From Steinernema hermaphroditum (lineage: Eukaryota; Nematoda; Chromadorea; Rhabditida; Steinernematidae), in the NCBI GenBank assembly GCA_030435675.1, contig CM059623.1, positions 1,576,012 to 1,640,011 of the forward strand: a DNA stretch of 64,000 bases, given 5' to 3'. Shown here piece after piece: positions 24,360 to 56,192 of this stretch. Each line of letters begins with the position of its first letter. Position 1 is the stretch's first letter. The position numbers were made by a program, and so were the translations under genes. A model generated the notes under the pieces. It searched no databases and was not told the DNA's origin. It saw only the letters and a list, made by a program, of their open reading frames with translations.

Positions 24360-26240
24360 AATTTTGCACAATTCCACTCAAAAAAAAGTATTTTTCATTA
24401 TTGTTTATCGTCTAAAAATTGAAAATCATATTATCTCCCAAATCCTTCATTGTAACAAAGTCCGCTGTACGATAGCCAGAGTTTCAAGGCTCTGGGTGTT
24501 GAGTGAAGGTCGTCTACGTATTTGTAGTACGATTTTCTGGGGTCTGCTACGTAGAGGGAATGGAGGGCGATAAGGGAAGGAAAGGACGCGTTCAAAGAGC
24601 ACTCATCAAAAGCGTCGCTACCGTAATTGCACTGAAAAACAGGGTAATGTTTTAATTCAATAAACTGGTAACTGGTCCCACTCCTGCCATTTGATTGGGA
24701 AGCAGTATCCAGTGAACTGGGAAGACATCCCAGTTCCTTCCCAATCCTCAAAACTACATATGGCTGGGCTGCCCAGTCACTATTTTCAACCTTTTTTGAC
24801 GTCAAAACTTTGTGTACTTTGTCTTTTCTATAGGAATTTGAGGGTTTGACCAAGTTGTTACAGGCTGCGAATAACGGTCGGTCAAGACCACACGCGTCGT
24901 TTTTTCTGCGAACGGACACCGGAGCTAAATTGCATTCGCATTATGCATATTTTCGGCTTACACAGGTTTTGGCAAAAATTATGTAGTGAAGGTAGTCTAA
25001 GTATTTGTAGTTCTATTTTGAAATTCGTAGTTCATAGTTCATGCCCTTTAGTTGCAGCCCTGTCTCCGCCATTATACCAGTAGTCTGTCGGTGATAAACA
25101 TGTGAACGGCGTGGAAGCCTTTCGGACCATAGGCTTCCAGGATATGGAAGCGCAGGTGCTGAAAGAGTGGCTAAAAGTGACAAAAAAACTAGAAAGAAGC
25201 ACACGGCTAGTATTATATAGTGGCAGTGAACCTCTCCTTTCTCAACTCTCAACCTTTCGCAACGACGCAACAAGATTGGTGCTCATAGCATCGCTTTTCT
25301 TCCAGTCTAACCTGCTAGATAATTGGTGGATTGTCAGTCTCGAAAGCATAGTGGTAGCCTGTCTGCTTTTCTCAACTGCCTGTGTGCCTCATTGCGAACA
25401 CCTTTGATTTATAAACCGGTCGGTGTCTGTTCACCGTCTCAGTCCTCATTTTTGTCTGATGTTTGAAACGGATCACTTTCCTATGATCATTACGAGCGCT
25501 CAGTTGCGGACGCAAAACCGATCCAACATATAAAAGCTAAATTATCGTTTATTTCAACAACAAATACATGGATTTTTGAATTACTGTGTTCCTAACAAAA
25601 AGGCGCAAGGAAGCATTTTTGACAATTTTTTATCGTCCAAAAATCGAAAGTCAAATCATCTTCCAAATTCTTCATCACAATTAACAATTCCTTGCTTCAT
25701 ATCTTTCACTGAATAAGTAACTAATTCGCATGGTAATTCTGTATCGTGGGTATATTTTTGAGCTTCAGTCGTATACCTTCCATATTGCTCTTTATGTATA
25801 GGACTAGTAGGGATTGCTTTCTATTTTGCCACAGAGTTTTCCACTTTTCGCCATCTTAGAGTAAAACAGATCCTAGAATTACACATGATTGTAGCTTTGG
25901 TTGGCACTAATAAAATGGTATGAATTTGGCCCTAGTTTAGGAAACAAAAGTAAGGCATAGCAACCTGAAGGGTATATTGGTAGTGAATCTGTCCTTTTTC
26001 AACTATCTGCTAGCTCATTGCGTTTCAATCGTAATCGGGGTCAATGCCGTCCTCAGACATCATTCGTCCATATTTTGTTTAGTATCTGAAACCGGCCGCT
26101 TCTCGGCGATCATTTCGACCGCTTCATTGCGGTCGCAAAAACGCTTCACCCAACGTAGAAAAAACTAAAAATTGAGTTGGCATTCATTTCAACAACATAT
26201 ACAGGCATTTTTGAGAGGTGTTCCCGACAAAGAGGCCCAG
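24360..26240. repeat. Cluster of old tandem duplications
   Basis: TTATCGTCTAAAAATTGAAAATCA...CCTTCATTGTAACAA (24406-24459) resembles TTATCGTCCAAAAATCGAAAGTCA...CTTCATCACAATTAACAA (25629-25689). Separately, 25370-25640 resembles 26010-26240, sharing GTTTGAAAC/GTATCTGAAAC, GACGCAAAACC/GTCGCAAAAACG and ATTTCAACAACA. Confidence 0.5.
24431..24919 (-). CDS. 162-codon open frame, unassigned
   Basis: Long for this AT-rich region, but the predicted product matches no family I know and has no signal peptide, clear membrane segment or domain. No good flanking splice sites were found. Probably chance, or a decayed insertion. Confidence 0.15.
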   Translation of the reverse strand: MSVRRKNDACGLDRPLFAACNNLVKPSNSYRKDKVHKVLTSKKVENSDWAAQPYVVLRIGKELGCLPSSLDTASQSNGRSGTSYQFIELKHYPVFQCNYGSDAFDECSLNASFPSLIALHSLYVADPRKSYYKYVDDLHSTPRALKLWLSYSGLCYNEGFGR

Positions 26241-27923
26241 TGGCGGCGCAGATTGTGTCATTTCCGCTTTCAAATGACATTACCGTAATTGGATAATTGA
26301 GTTTTCACCTTTCACAAAAATATCTTTGTGGTTTTCGTGTTATTGCGAAGCAAGCGACGTGGAAAGAATGAACCTTTCATTCGTTTTCGCGCTCCTTTAT
26401 GCGCACATTACCGCACATTCAGTGTCCGTTCATGCGGAAATTCTTTTCGCACGCATAAAAACATGAAATTCAAAAACACTTTGTGCCTTTCTGAGGCGGT
26501 CTATGATTCATGATCATAAACGGCACTGTGCACTAGTGGGTAGCTCAGAATTATTTTTGTGACCGTGCTTGTGTGAATTGTGACAGTAAGCAAGTTGGTA
26601 CTTGAGATCCACGCTTTTCCCAACGCTTCCTTGGAAGCACTTCCACATCAAGCACCAACTTCCCCAATTAGGACTTAATGTTGAAAACATCTGTTCGCAA
26701 ATAAATGTTGACGTAGTACTAGTGAGATATGCATATGTTTACGAGACCTATGGAGGTTTATTACGTCTGTTCTTGAAAAAACGTGGGATTCGCGCACTTG
26801 GCCTTTACGCCGTTCTGAGGATAGTGCCATACGCCTCTGGAGATGAATTTGTTTTCGCTTATTTCTGTTTAAAGTTCGATGCGGTGAGCTGTTTGACGTG
26901 GCTTCGTGTAGGACGCCTTAAAGGTCGATCGGTTTTTTTCATTAATTTTTGGTTGGCTTGCGTTGTGATATGTTAAGAGGAGCAACTTTCGTTTCTGTCT
27001 TGGAAATGTACTGCCTTCTTCGATATGTCTTGTGTTCTGAGTCGATAGGCTTCCGTGTTCTGACTCTTTCTGTTCTGGGGCTACGATGCGTGCCCTACGA
27101 AAGAAGGTTGTGCCCTAATCTTACGGGGCAAACCATACAGAAGGATGGCACAGTCAATTGGTTGATTATGTTAAAAAAAACAGAATCACAACATCCTTTA
27201 CCATACAGAAACCTTGTTTCCTCATACAATATCTCCCGGGAAGTTGTCTATAAATCTTTAAAGGCCATACCGCTTTCAAATTACACATTTTGTGTTGACT
27301 GTACTTTTTTCTAAAACGAATTTTTGCCCTTACACACCGAATATACTGTTCACTATCTCTCATTTACTGATTTTTGAGCGCCTGTTAAACTTCTGCTAAA
27401 ACATGTGACGGTGCAAATCTTATGACTCTAGTCTTTTAGCTGCAACTTAGGGCTTCTTAAAATGACTACATTTTTGCAACTAATGAACATCGTTGGGAAC
27501 AGGGCTGTGCAAAACTCAAACTCAAAACTTTTTCGACAACTTAGAGCAATTTGTGACCTTTGCATAATAGAAATACAGTGAAATGTTAACTCGTTTGTTC
27601 GGAAAACCTTTCCAGAGGCACATTCCACCTCCACCATTCCACCAAATTTTTGTAATTTTATCAAGTCTGGTGAATGGTGGAGAAGCCACGGAGAACAGCT
27701 TTCGATTGACGTCGCTGGGGCTGATACTCCACCATCTGGGAGAGAGTAAGAAGCTGTTTCGAGACGAGTTTTAAGCCAAGTTTTGCCACAAAGTCAAAAC
27801 TCAAAACCCAAGACTTGCACGGCCCTAGGAACTTCAAACGTCGCTACATATTTCGCTCTCACATCGGATTGTAATAGATTCTTGTAGAAATCCGCATATA
27901 CAATAATGCAGGCTGTGAACTTA

Positions 27924-29191
27924 TTGGGTTGGTAAGTTGAAAATGCACCATTTTTGATTCGCGTCTATTTTCGCACTGTGTGATCCTTGGATCAGATGGA
28001 ATAGTGCTTTCGTATGGGCGATTGGTTGACTTTCCAGTCGGTACGCTCCGATGCCCCACCTGCATGTCCTCCGCTTTCTTTGAATCCTTTTATATTCATG
28101 GTCCGCGAAGCACCCCTGGGCATCCGAAACACCGAACCTTCGACAACCTCTCCGAGGGACTATTTATTTGAAAGGCGGTATGCTGTCTTAGCTGCGCATA
28201 CAGCAGGAGCTTAGCTTCCAAGCGCACACGCTGATCTCTTCTTGCAATGTCACAGTGAGAACAAATTCCAAGAAGATAAAAAATTTGCCCATAAAGCACT
28301 TGACCCGAAAGTAGTTAAACTTTTTGTTGATTTAACAAACTCCAGCTGGGGGTGTACAGACAATATGGACGGCCAGCTAGGGTGCTTCAATGCCATAGTG
28401 GCTGATGCTCCGATGCCTTTGGCTACAAGTGGAAATCGGGAACTCCGATTTCTCACGACTCTCCGAGCCCTTGATCCGCCATCGCAACTCATTGACCCCT
28501 GCTTTTATTTGTATTTCTAAGTAAAAATCTTTTCCTTTATTTTTCGTGACTCTTGAGTTCAAGGGGGTTCTAGCCATATGATCCCCAGAACTACTTGAGG
28601 GTATGGATAAGGAAGAGAAGTCAACTATTGTGCTGCGGTCAGAACCAGGTTGAAAAGTAATGCTGCACTGTCTTATATGCGATATTATAGAAGCACGGGG
28701 CTGAAACGTATTTATAGGATAGAGCAATCTCTCAGCTATAGTTTGCGACTAACATCTAGAAAAACCTCGTTCTCTTATTCAAGATAAGGCAAGAACTAGT
28801 AACTGGTTTTGGGATTTCAGCAGATCCAGCAGGAGCATGAATGTTTGATATTTTTGATTGCACACAAAACTGCTGCTCATCTTCAGCTGGGACTCAGGTA
28901 CTTGTTATGCATGTAGGTCTCCCACAGCTCTATCGGGTACCTACTTGTGCGGTACTGTCGGAAACATCAACGAATAAATTGAGCCAAAGTTTGCAATGAG
29001 GTCAAAAACGGACAAAATGGAACTTTTCGACCCGGAATCTCTCCTGTTCTGCAGTGAAATGGCCAGACTTCTCGCCAGAAAGTGTACAGAGGCTGAGCAC
29101 TTAAATGGTGAATACACCCATTGAAATCTGTGCCTTTGCAACAATAAGGATTCATTTTTAAAAATGGTGCATTTTCAACTTACCAACCCAA
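27924..29191. mobile_element. 1268-bp TA-flanked element with mariner-type ends
   Basis: Inverted ends TTGGGTTGGTAAGTTGAAAA (27924) and the complement ending at 29191 extend about 31 bp, to the ATGCACCATTTTT block, and are flanked by TA (27922-27923 and 29192-29193). Its size equals an autonomous mariner, but no transposase motif was found in any frame. The interior has short frames of unknown origin, so it is either heavily decayed or carries foreign sequence. Confidence 0.75.
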
Positions 29192-29439
29192 TAGATCTGT
29201 TCATAATTGGCTTTTACGTCGAAATACTCACGTTTTCTTCTTCCAATCACCACATTTTTGGCTTCACGTTGAGAGACAGACGGACCTACTCCGCCAATCG
29301 GACTTCCTCTTCCCCAAATATCGGGCAATCTGCTCTCACTTTTCTAATCGGATAATGCGTCGTCCTCACATAATGCCCTCTTCTTCGGCACATCATAAAT
29401 CATTCACTATGATTTAATTAAAGTGCTCTCCTTTTCAGG

Positions 29440-49963
<20,524 letters not shown>

Positions 49964-50325
49964 ACTGTTTGCTAGGACTGTTTGCAACGAGCGGTTGGAC
50001 GCGGGATGTGTGTATATATCGACGTATTATTCTAGATGCTTTAATGCTTATCGCAGTGTATACGATTATTGTATCTGAGTGTAAATAAGATATTTCATAC
50101 ACGGATGAACGCGTGTGGCACGTGCAGCATATCGTATTCCATAGAGTGTTTAGTATTCCGCGAAGTAAACAATTCATCTTGGAATAGAGTATTTTTGGTG
50201 AATCGCAGTGTGATCAAAGAATGACTCGAATGTTCTTCTGGAGTGAATGACATTCCCTGGTTCACAAATGTTGTTCATAAAGTCAGGGGCACATAGTTTA
50301 GAATGATTTTGTCGTAATCTAATTT
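49964..50325. other. 3' flank of the kinase gene
   Basis: AT-rich. GTAAATAAGATA near 50082 is a weak polyadenylation-type signal, and no exact AATAAA was seen near the stop. Nothing else recognised. Confidence 0.4.
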
Positions 50326-50564
50326 TTGCAGAGACGACTGTTTCATTCGAAAATGACGAAGAACTCCAAACCTGGATTAACGACTTCTTCTACTGCAGAC
50401 ATGCCGATTTTTGGAGTACAGGAATCGATCAACTGGTGGACCGGTGGGAGCAGGTCGTGGACAACAACGGTAAATATATTGTTGATTAATGCCTTGTTAT
50501 TCTTGCTGCATAAAAGTTCGCTTTCAATCGACAAAAAACGGCAGGAACTTACTGCTCAACCCAA
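50326..50564 (+). mobile_element. Mariner 3' fragment
   Basis: Sequence matches the C-terminal coding end of the 6.1-kb mariner: ELQTWINDFF near 50362, then GGACCGGTGGGAGCAGGTCG and the distal end CGGCAGGAACTTACTGC. The end is joined directly to the interior of the 916-bp element family at 50565. Confidence 0.75.
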
Positions 50565-50939
50565 CTGTTTCTTAACGTATATGCATGCCTATCATTCCCG
50601 GTATTGACTATTTGACTGAACAACAGCAGCCCACTTTGTGGTCAAGAGGCGGATTCTTCGTTCATACAGCACATGGGGTTTGAGGTCGAAAAATGTGTCG
50701 GTCCAATTTTCGATCTCTTTATCTTATTTTGATTGGTTTCTAAGGTTATCGTCACTTATGGATGAGCGCCCTTCAAAACCCAATAGCCCTTCAAAAAGGA
50801 ATGCAATGGACAAGCAGCAAATCATAGTGTGGGGTGAGAGTTAACTATACTCAAGAAGGCGCCAATCAATTGTGCCCTAGGTGCAAATATTACAAAATTA
50901 AAGCTTACAGAATCGGTCATTTTTCATGAGTCAACCCAA
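50565..50939 (+). mobile_element. Internally deleted copy of the 916-bp element, fused to mariner DNA
   Basis: CTGTTTCTTAACG..CATGCCTATCATTCCCGGTA follows the 47.5-kb copy from its base 38 or so. The middle is deleted, and the right end GTCAACCCAA is followed by TA. Its left inverted end is missing and replaced by the mariner fragment. Confidence 0.7.
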
Positions 50940-50944
50940 TAGAT

Positions 50945-52098
50945 ACAAATATTACAATAAACAGGGACGAGGAACACTTCCTTGGACGATGGAGGTGAGT
51001 AGAACGTCGTCGATAGGAGTCGCGGTCTTCTTGATGAAGTCGACGACTGTTTGGCTGAATGAAAATGAAGTAGGAGCGCTGTTCTTTTATGCAATGCCGT
51101 GTTACGCTGTTGTAATGATCGAACTGCTGAGAGAAGTTGCGGAAACGAAGTCGAGAGGGCTGAGGACCGGAGAGTGCCGCAGCCAAACATCTTTCCTCTT
51201 GACCCAACATCCTTCACATGGTTGGCTGTGACAAGACAAAGGTATCCTTGGCTCCATGACCAGGCCCACCACAGCCGTTCGGAACCAGTTTCCGGTAGTT
51301 CTTGCCAGTGGAGGTCAACTTTTTTCCATTGACTTCGAAAAAAACGAGATTCAGGCTCCCAGGTCCAAAAACTCCGGCCCTACCCATGATGGATTGTGCG
51401 GAATGGATCTTATCGACAGTTACGGAGCGGGGCGAGCTTTTCGGAAAACGTTTACGGTGATCCCAGGTGTTTCGCAGCGGTTCTACGGTGACAATCCTTT
51501 CATCCAAAAACAGCATGTCCTGGAGGCTCCCGCCGCGGACTTGTGTCTTCATCTTCCGGTACTTCTTTAGTCTTGCGGTCTTCATTCGAACACCGAGGAA
51601 CTGTCTGTATGTCATCTTGCAGCAGTCGAGTCCCTGATCTTCTTCCACTAATTTCCTGAGCGATCACTCAATGACTCAGTACTCCTTTGGCAGGTTTCTC
51701 ATGGATCGTGCTAGATTCTGCTTGATCTTCTTCCGGAAGGCCTTTCTGGTCCTTGGTGTTCTGGCTGTTCTCGGTCTTTTAGTTATTTGGCGAATCTGTA
51801 TCCCACCTGTCTCTTGGAAGTGTTGTACAATCCGCTAGAGTTGAAAAAATTGGAATTTCATTAACTTTTCAATCTCCATAATCGGCATTTCACGCTTGTA
51901 ATTGGCGACGGAAGCAAAACGGTCACTCTGAGATACCTTTTTATCTGATGGGAACAGGTTAAAGTACCGGGAAAATCTACTTTTCTATATCAAAAAAGGA
52001 CGACAAACAGGAATATAGCAACAGAACTGGTATAAAAAGGCAAAAAATCAAGGTAAATTGAAAAGCTTGTCGACTTACAGTATTTATGGTACACCCTG
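50945..52098 (-). mobile_element. Tc1/mariner-type transposase relics
   Basis: On the minus strand: an N-terminal SDRFASVANYKREMPIMEI near 51930, KRPRTARTPRTRKAF near 51760, and a DEKIFTVE-like DERIVTVEPLRNTW near 51520. An RHSPVLSPLDF motif (compare HSPDLNPLDF) lies near 51160 and may belong to a second element. Many stops and frame changes are present. The right end is TACACCCTG at 52098 followed by TA; the left end is not clear. Confidence 0.75.
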
Positions 52099-52367
52099 TA
52101 GAAGATTAGAATATTCTATCCATTTTTATCCTTATGGGACATCCTGAAGCCCTAGTTGCTTCCGAACCAAGGAGCCATCTCTCAGAGGCAGATGAGAGCT
52201 CCTCAGCTTCTCCTAACCGACCAGTTTGACATAAACACCACATCAGGAATGAATCTTTTGTTTGCCTTTAACCAAACAGTCGTGCGATACTTGTATTTAT
52301 TTAACGTGGCAAGCTGGCAAATACATATGATTACCTTAAATGAACAGTACTTAACGTAGAAAATCGG

Positions 52368-53438
52368 TTAGAAATCTTCTTCTGTATATACAGAAAATGT
52401 GGCACTCAAGGAGCCTCTGAAAGTGACGTCTGCAAAGCTGTCAGAATCGGACGGGTGCTGTAGTTTGTAACGCCCGTTTACTAACTGACCCTTGCCTTCG
52501 GAGACAAGCGAATTGAAACTATCTTCACTATACCTCATGTCTTCGTCCGAAAGGCTCATATTCACGATTTGTTTGGATCGCGCGGTGCCGTTCAGCCATT
52601 TTTCTAGAGCTCCTTCAAAAACTCGTTTCGGGAAAATGCCAAAAGTAGTAACAGAAAGCTCCAAGAAATTATCTTTCTTGACGAAGTTGGCAAGCAAATC
52701 GGTCCAATCCTCACCAATAATGGGCTGTGGGCCTTCGTACACAGCAAAGAGCTTTCGAAGAATTTTCGACTTGAGCTGTGCCGCAATGAAGCCTTCCCAA
52801 TTCTTATCCGTGGACCATACACGGAACACAATTTGGGTAAATTTTGGCTTATGAAGAAGCTGCAGATCTCTGGAGTGGTCGAAGTCGTTAAACCAAGTCA
52901 CAATTTCTAAATATTCCATAAGGTTTGAGGCTAAAGGCTTGATGCTTTTTGAGTTTTCGAGGTAAGCGTGGGTGACGTCATGATGGCCCACCTCGTCGAA
53001 AGCGATTCTATGGGATTTAAGCTCGCCTGCCTCATCAAAGAAGGTCCTTTCAATAAGACGGTCTTCTTCTGCGCGTTTTTCATCAATCGAGTATTCGAAG
53101 CTCTCCAATCCTCGAGCCTGCACTCCCCAGGATCCCTGAATCTTGGCCATGTTGTTGTATTCGTTAAGCACGTATCGCTTATTACAGTTTCGATATCCCT
53201 TTAAAACAGACTGAGAAGCTGTGACGATATCGACGATGATATCCAATGGGAGGTGGGCGAAGTCGTTAGCCACTGCAGAATAAAACTCACCGTACTCCGG
53301 ATTCCGGCGAAGGAGTTCCTGGCATCGTTTCAAAATCGAACCAGAGTTTCTTATTGTAACGAAACCGTCTTGATTGGCCAGACTGATTGCTGCTAGAAGC
53401 TCCAGATCCAGCTGGACTAGATCTATCGACTGTGCCAT
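52368..53438 (-). CDS. Intronless gene, 356-residue protein of unknown function (weak F-box resemblance)
   Basis: The frame runs without interruption from ATG 53438 to the stop at 52368. The frame extends about 100 codons further upstream, but MAQSIDLVQLDLELLAAISL is the most natural start. The product is soluble-looking, with no signal peptide or membrane span. AHLPLDIIVDIVTASQSVL at about residues 64-82 resembles the LPxxII.xI opening of an F-box, which would make it a substrate adaptor for ubiquitin ligases; the downstream Trp-anchored region (TQIVFRVWSTDKNWEGF) could be a substrate-binding half. This is resemblance only. Lack of introns over 1.07 kb is unusual beside neighbours full of 42-45 bp introns and could reflect a retrogene or a lineage-specific family. 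Confidence 0.8.
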   Translation of the reverse strand: MAQSIDLVQLDLELLAAISLANQDGFVTIRNSGSILKRCQELLRRNPEYGEFYSAVANDFAHLPLDIIVDIVTASQSVLKGYRNCNKRYVLNEYNNMAKIQGSWGVQARGLESFEYSIDEKRAEEDRLIERTFFDEAGELKSHRIAFDEVGHHDVTHAYLENSKSIKPLASNLMEYLEIVTWFNDFDHSRDLQLLHKPKFTQIVFRVWSTDKNWEGFIAAQLKSKILRKLFAVYEGPQPIIGEDWTDLLANFVKKDNFLELSVTTFGIFPKRVFEGALEKWLNGTARSKQIVNMSLSDEDMRYSEDSFNSLVSEGKGQLVNGRYKLQHPSDSDSFADVTFRGSLSATFSVYTEEDF

Positions 53439-54008
53439 GATAGCGAAACGATACTGACTAAACGGTAGGCTCGCCACCATAAAAATATGACATATTTGGC
53501 ATGTTTGCGATGCTTTAAACGCACAGAAATGTGCAGACAATGTCGCGTGATGCGACGCATCGATTTGCTTCTTGCTCGCTCCGAAGTGCGGACCATGGCC
53601 GATGAAAATCTCATCCTTGCGCTTTGTGGGATTAAATCCGGAACAGTGCACGCAAATTTTTTCGATGAGTTTTAATTGTTTTTGCCTGCGATTTTGAATT
53701 GTAGTTATCACAAGCCCGTGAGATCCGTCACCCTGATGTGCTTGTGGAACCGCCACTTTCCGCGGCTGTTGTCCACTGAAACTTTACCGGACAGGTTTAT
53801 TCCATGCTCATGGCCATGGAGAGGTTTGTGAAGATTCTGCAGCTGATCTGCGAATCATTGTTCTGGAAATCGACGGGGAAGCGGAAGCAATCGATCACTC
53901 GTTTGAACTCAAGTGCGTCGAAATGGAAGCGATTTCGAGCTGTCCAAACGAACTGAACGCGCTCCAAATCAGTACGCTTCAATCGCCGCAGTTTGCTCTC
54001 CTGAGGAG
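53439..54008. other. 5' flank of the intronless gene
   Basis: Includes the upstream continuation of the same frame (to 53756) and another open minus-strand frame (53797-53982), neither recognised. No promoter motif can be supported. Confidence 0.35.
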
Positions 54009-54360
54009 AAAAGCGATCCGGAGCCTCTGAGCCGTCACGAGCCTGAGCCGAGCCGGACCACCCGGCTCGGGCTCGGTTCGTGAAACCTGCAGATCACGAA
54101 ACCTGCAGGATCTGCCATATATACTAGGGGAAATTCCGACTGTTCGTAGGGAGCGGTAGCAGACGACGAGAGAAAATCGGATGCCCGTTGCTTCGCCGCT
54201 GTATGTCAATTGTTTCTCGTCGTCTGCGCCCTTATTACCGCTCCCCGCGAACGATCGAAATTTTCCCTAGTATATATTGTCGGCTCACGCTCCGGCTCGG
54301 AGCCAACCTGAGCCGAGCCTGAGCCGGCTCCGATTGCGAAATCAACCCGAGTCGGCAATC
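54009..54360. mobile_element. Decayed copy of the CCGGCTCGG-arm hAT-type element
   Basis: Inverted arms of GAGCCGAGCC type surround TATATACTAGGGGAAATTCC (about 54119) and CCGCTCCCCGCGAACG, as in the 33.1-kb copy. The CAGAGATGGG ends are mutated and no target duplication is visible. One side abuts a Tc1-like transposase relic. Confidence 0.7.
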
Positions 54361-54361
54361 T

Positions 54362-54800
54362 TGCTGAATGGTTAAATCGATCTCTCTGCACTTATCTGCT
54401 GCCCAAGGTTTCAACGCACATTCTAGAATCTTTTTTTGATACCTCTCGGCCGTTAAACGTCTATTTTTTTTAAGAAACACCAATTTTGGGCTACCCAGGA
54501 CATAAATTCCAGCCTAGACCATGAGAGTCTTCGCGTACTGGCTCTTTTCGACGCTGGCGGTATGCGGACATCCTAGGCAACTTTATTGAACTTCGGGCTG
54601 AATTCCAGTTCAACTTCTTTAGGATGACTTCTCGAATAACCGGAGTTCGTGGTTTTTTTTTCTACCTTTGCAGGCCCTCTGCTTGACCTGCTCTATCTCC
54701 CTGTAACGCTCAATGATTCGGTTGACTTCATATCGCCCGAATCCGAGCTCTTTTACAGGTTCTGAATTCGAAATTCTGAGCTTATGCACAAAAACTGTGG
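54362..54800 (-). mobile_element. Tc1-like transposase relic
   Basis: On the minus strand, AGIYVLGSPKLVFLKKNRRL and ECALKPWAADKCREIDLTIQ near 54370-54530 match the region before the second catalytic Asp (family pattern WAG...GxxPLVF...QQDGAPAH). The frame is broken by stops and ends at the hAT-type copy. Confidence 0.65.
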
Positions 54801-56192
54801 AAAATCGATCTTAAAGCGCTACCATTTTTTTTCTGGGAATAACAACGGCATAACAACTAGTAACAGATACTCAGGGCTAGAATAGGACGCTTAATACGAA
54901 TATGACATTCAAACGTGCTCCAACTCGCTGCAACACTTTTCAAGCAAAATCCAGAAACCACAACTATGACCGACCCTTAAGGCATCGGCTCTGGCGTGGC
55001 GTCTTTTTATCATTTAATGCGGGTGAGCTGGAGCTTCGGCGATGTTCCTGGCTGCTGTACATGAACAAACAAAGTACATAACAACAGAAATGAAAGGACA
55101 CGACCTAGCGTTCGAGGCAGTACCTAAATATATGACTTCCCGTTCTTCCCTCTTTGAATTTGCAATATTGCATCAGGTCCAAACACTGACAAACAAAAGT
55201 TCCTGAGCCGAGCTCGATACTTTATGCAAACCGAAACCAGGTGGCTAGGTAGCGTTCGGATGTCGTGGTGAAGGCGGATACCTTCTACATGTTTTTTGAC
55301 TTTGAGAAGCAGAAGCCACTACAAACCGCATGCAGAATCCTTTATGACATGTACATAACTCGACTTATTATTCTGTTTAGGTGATCCAAAACTGAATAAA
55401 TCACAGTACAGTGAAGTAAAGAGTAAAGACCCAACCGATCTGATTTTCATTCAACCGCGTTGTGGCTTTCAAGGTCGCAAAAGATTTTTTTATGCGTCGG
55501 CATGCATACCAAAATGTATAGCATGTATTGCTTATTTATTTTCAAAAATTGCAGACTGACAGATGAAAATTACATGTTTAAACAGCTAAATGTGAGGACA
55601 CAATTTGTTGCGTTCATTGATCATAGAAGCATGAAAGGACACACGAAGCAGAAAAATAAAGTGCATGTATAACGAGGGCAACGACGGATCCATTGGGTGA
55701 CAACAACCACTGATAAAGATTGGAGTGAGTCGCACTGAGATAAGGTCATGAAATTTATTTAGAACCAAAAAGTTTTGAGAACAGCCGCAAAACTTCGGAG
55801 AGGAGTATCAAGCCAAGCTACCCAAGCTTTGGCCTTCAGCGAGTGGATTGCTCGGCACTCGGACTCGTCATACCTTGTGTTAGGAACGCAACGCTGGCAG
55901 AATCTCACAAGAACCGAACAGCTCTAGTCATGATGACACCGACGAGTCCAAATGCCTGAATCGCATATATGAAAGACTGTTCTTTGAAGGCGATCAGAAC
56001 GACATGAAGAAGCTACGAACGATGATGGTGGTCACTTTGGATGCAACTATGTGTAAACATAAGATATGAGTACTAAATAAAGCTAATTCCTGGGATACGA
56101 TGTCCGTAAGAAAATCACATGCGACATTCACCGGTGGTCCCACCACGAAGCCTTTTTGAAAGTAGATATTTATTACCAAAAAGGCACACAAT
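54801..56192. other. Intergenic stretch, no gene seen
   Basis: AT-rich. The open frame 55460-55672 on + has no splice support or recognisable product. No repeats identified beyond low-complexity tracts. Confidence 0.5.

Larger units (their letters stand above)
5185..29438 (+). other. Putative giant first intron (or upstream DNA) of the kinase gene
   Basis: No confident coding exon was found in these 24 kb. Contents: the elements and duplications listed separately, GC-rich islands near 9.2-9.5, 18.9-19.5 and 23.6-24.0 kb, and otherwise AT-rich DNA with frequent + strand ATTTTTG. Stretches 7.2-8.06, 12.7-13.6, 14.4-17.1 and 26.3-27.9 kb hold nothing I can name. Calling it an intron depends on the candidate exon at 5087. 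Confidence 0.4.
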
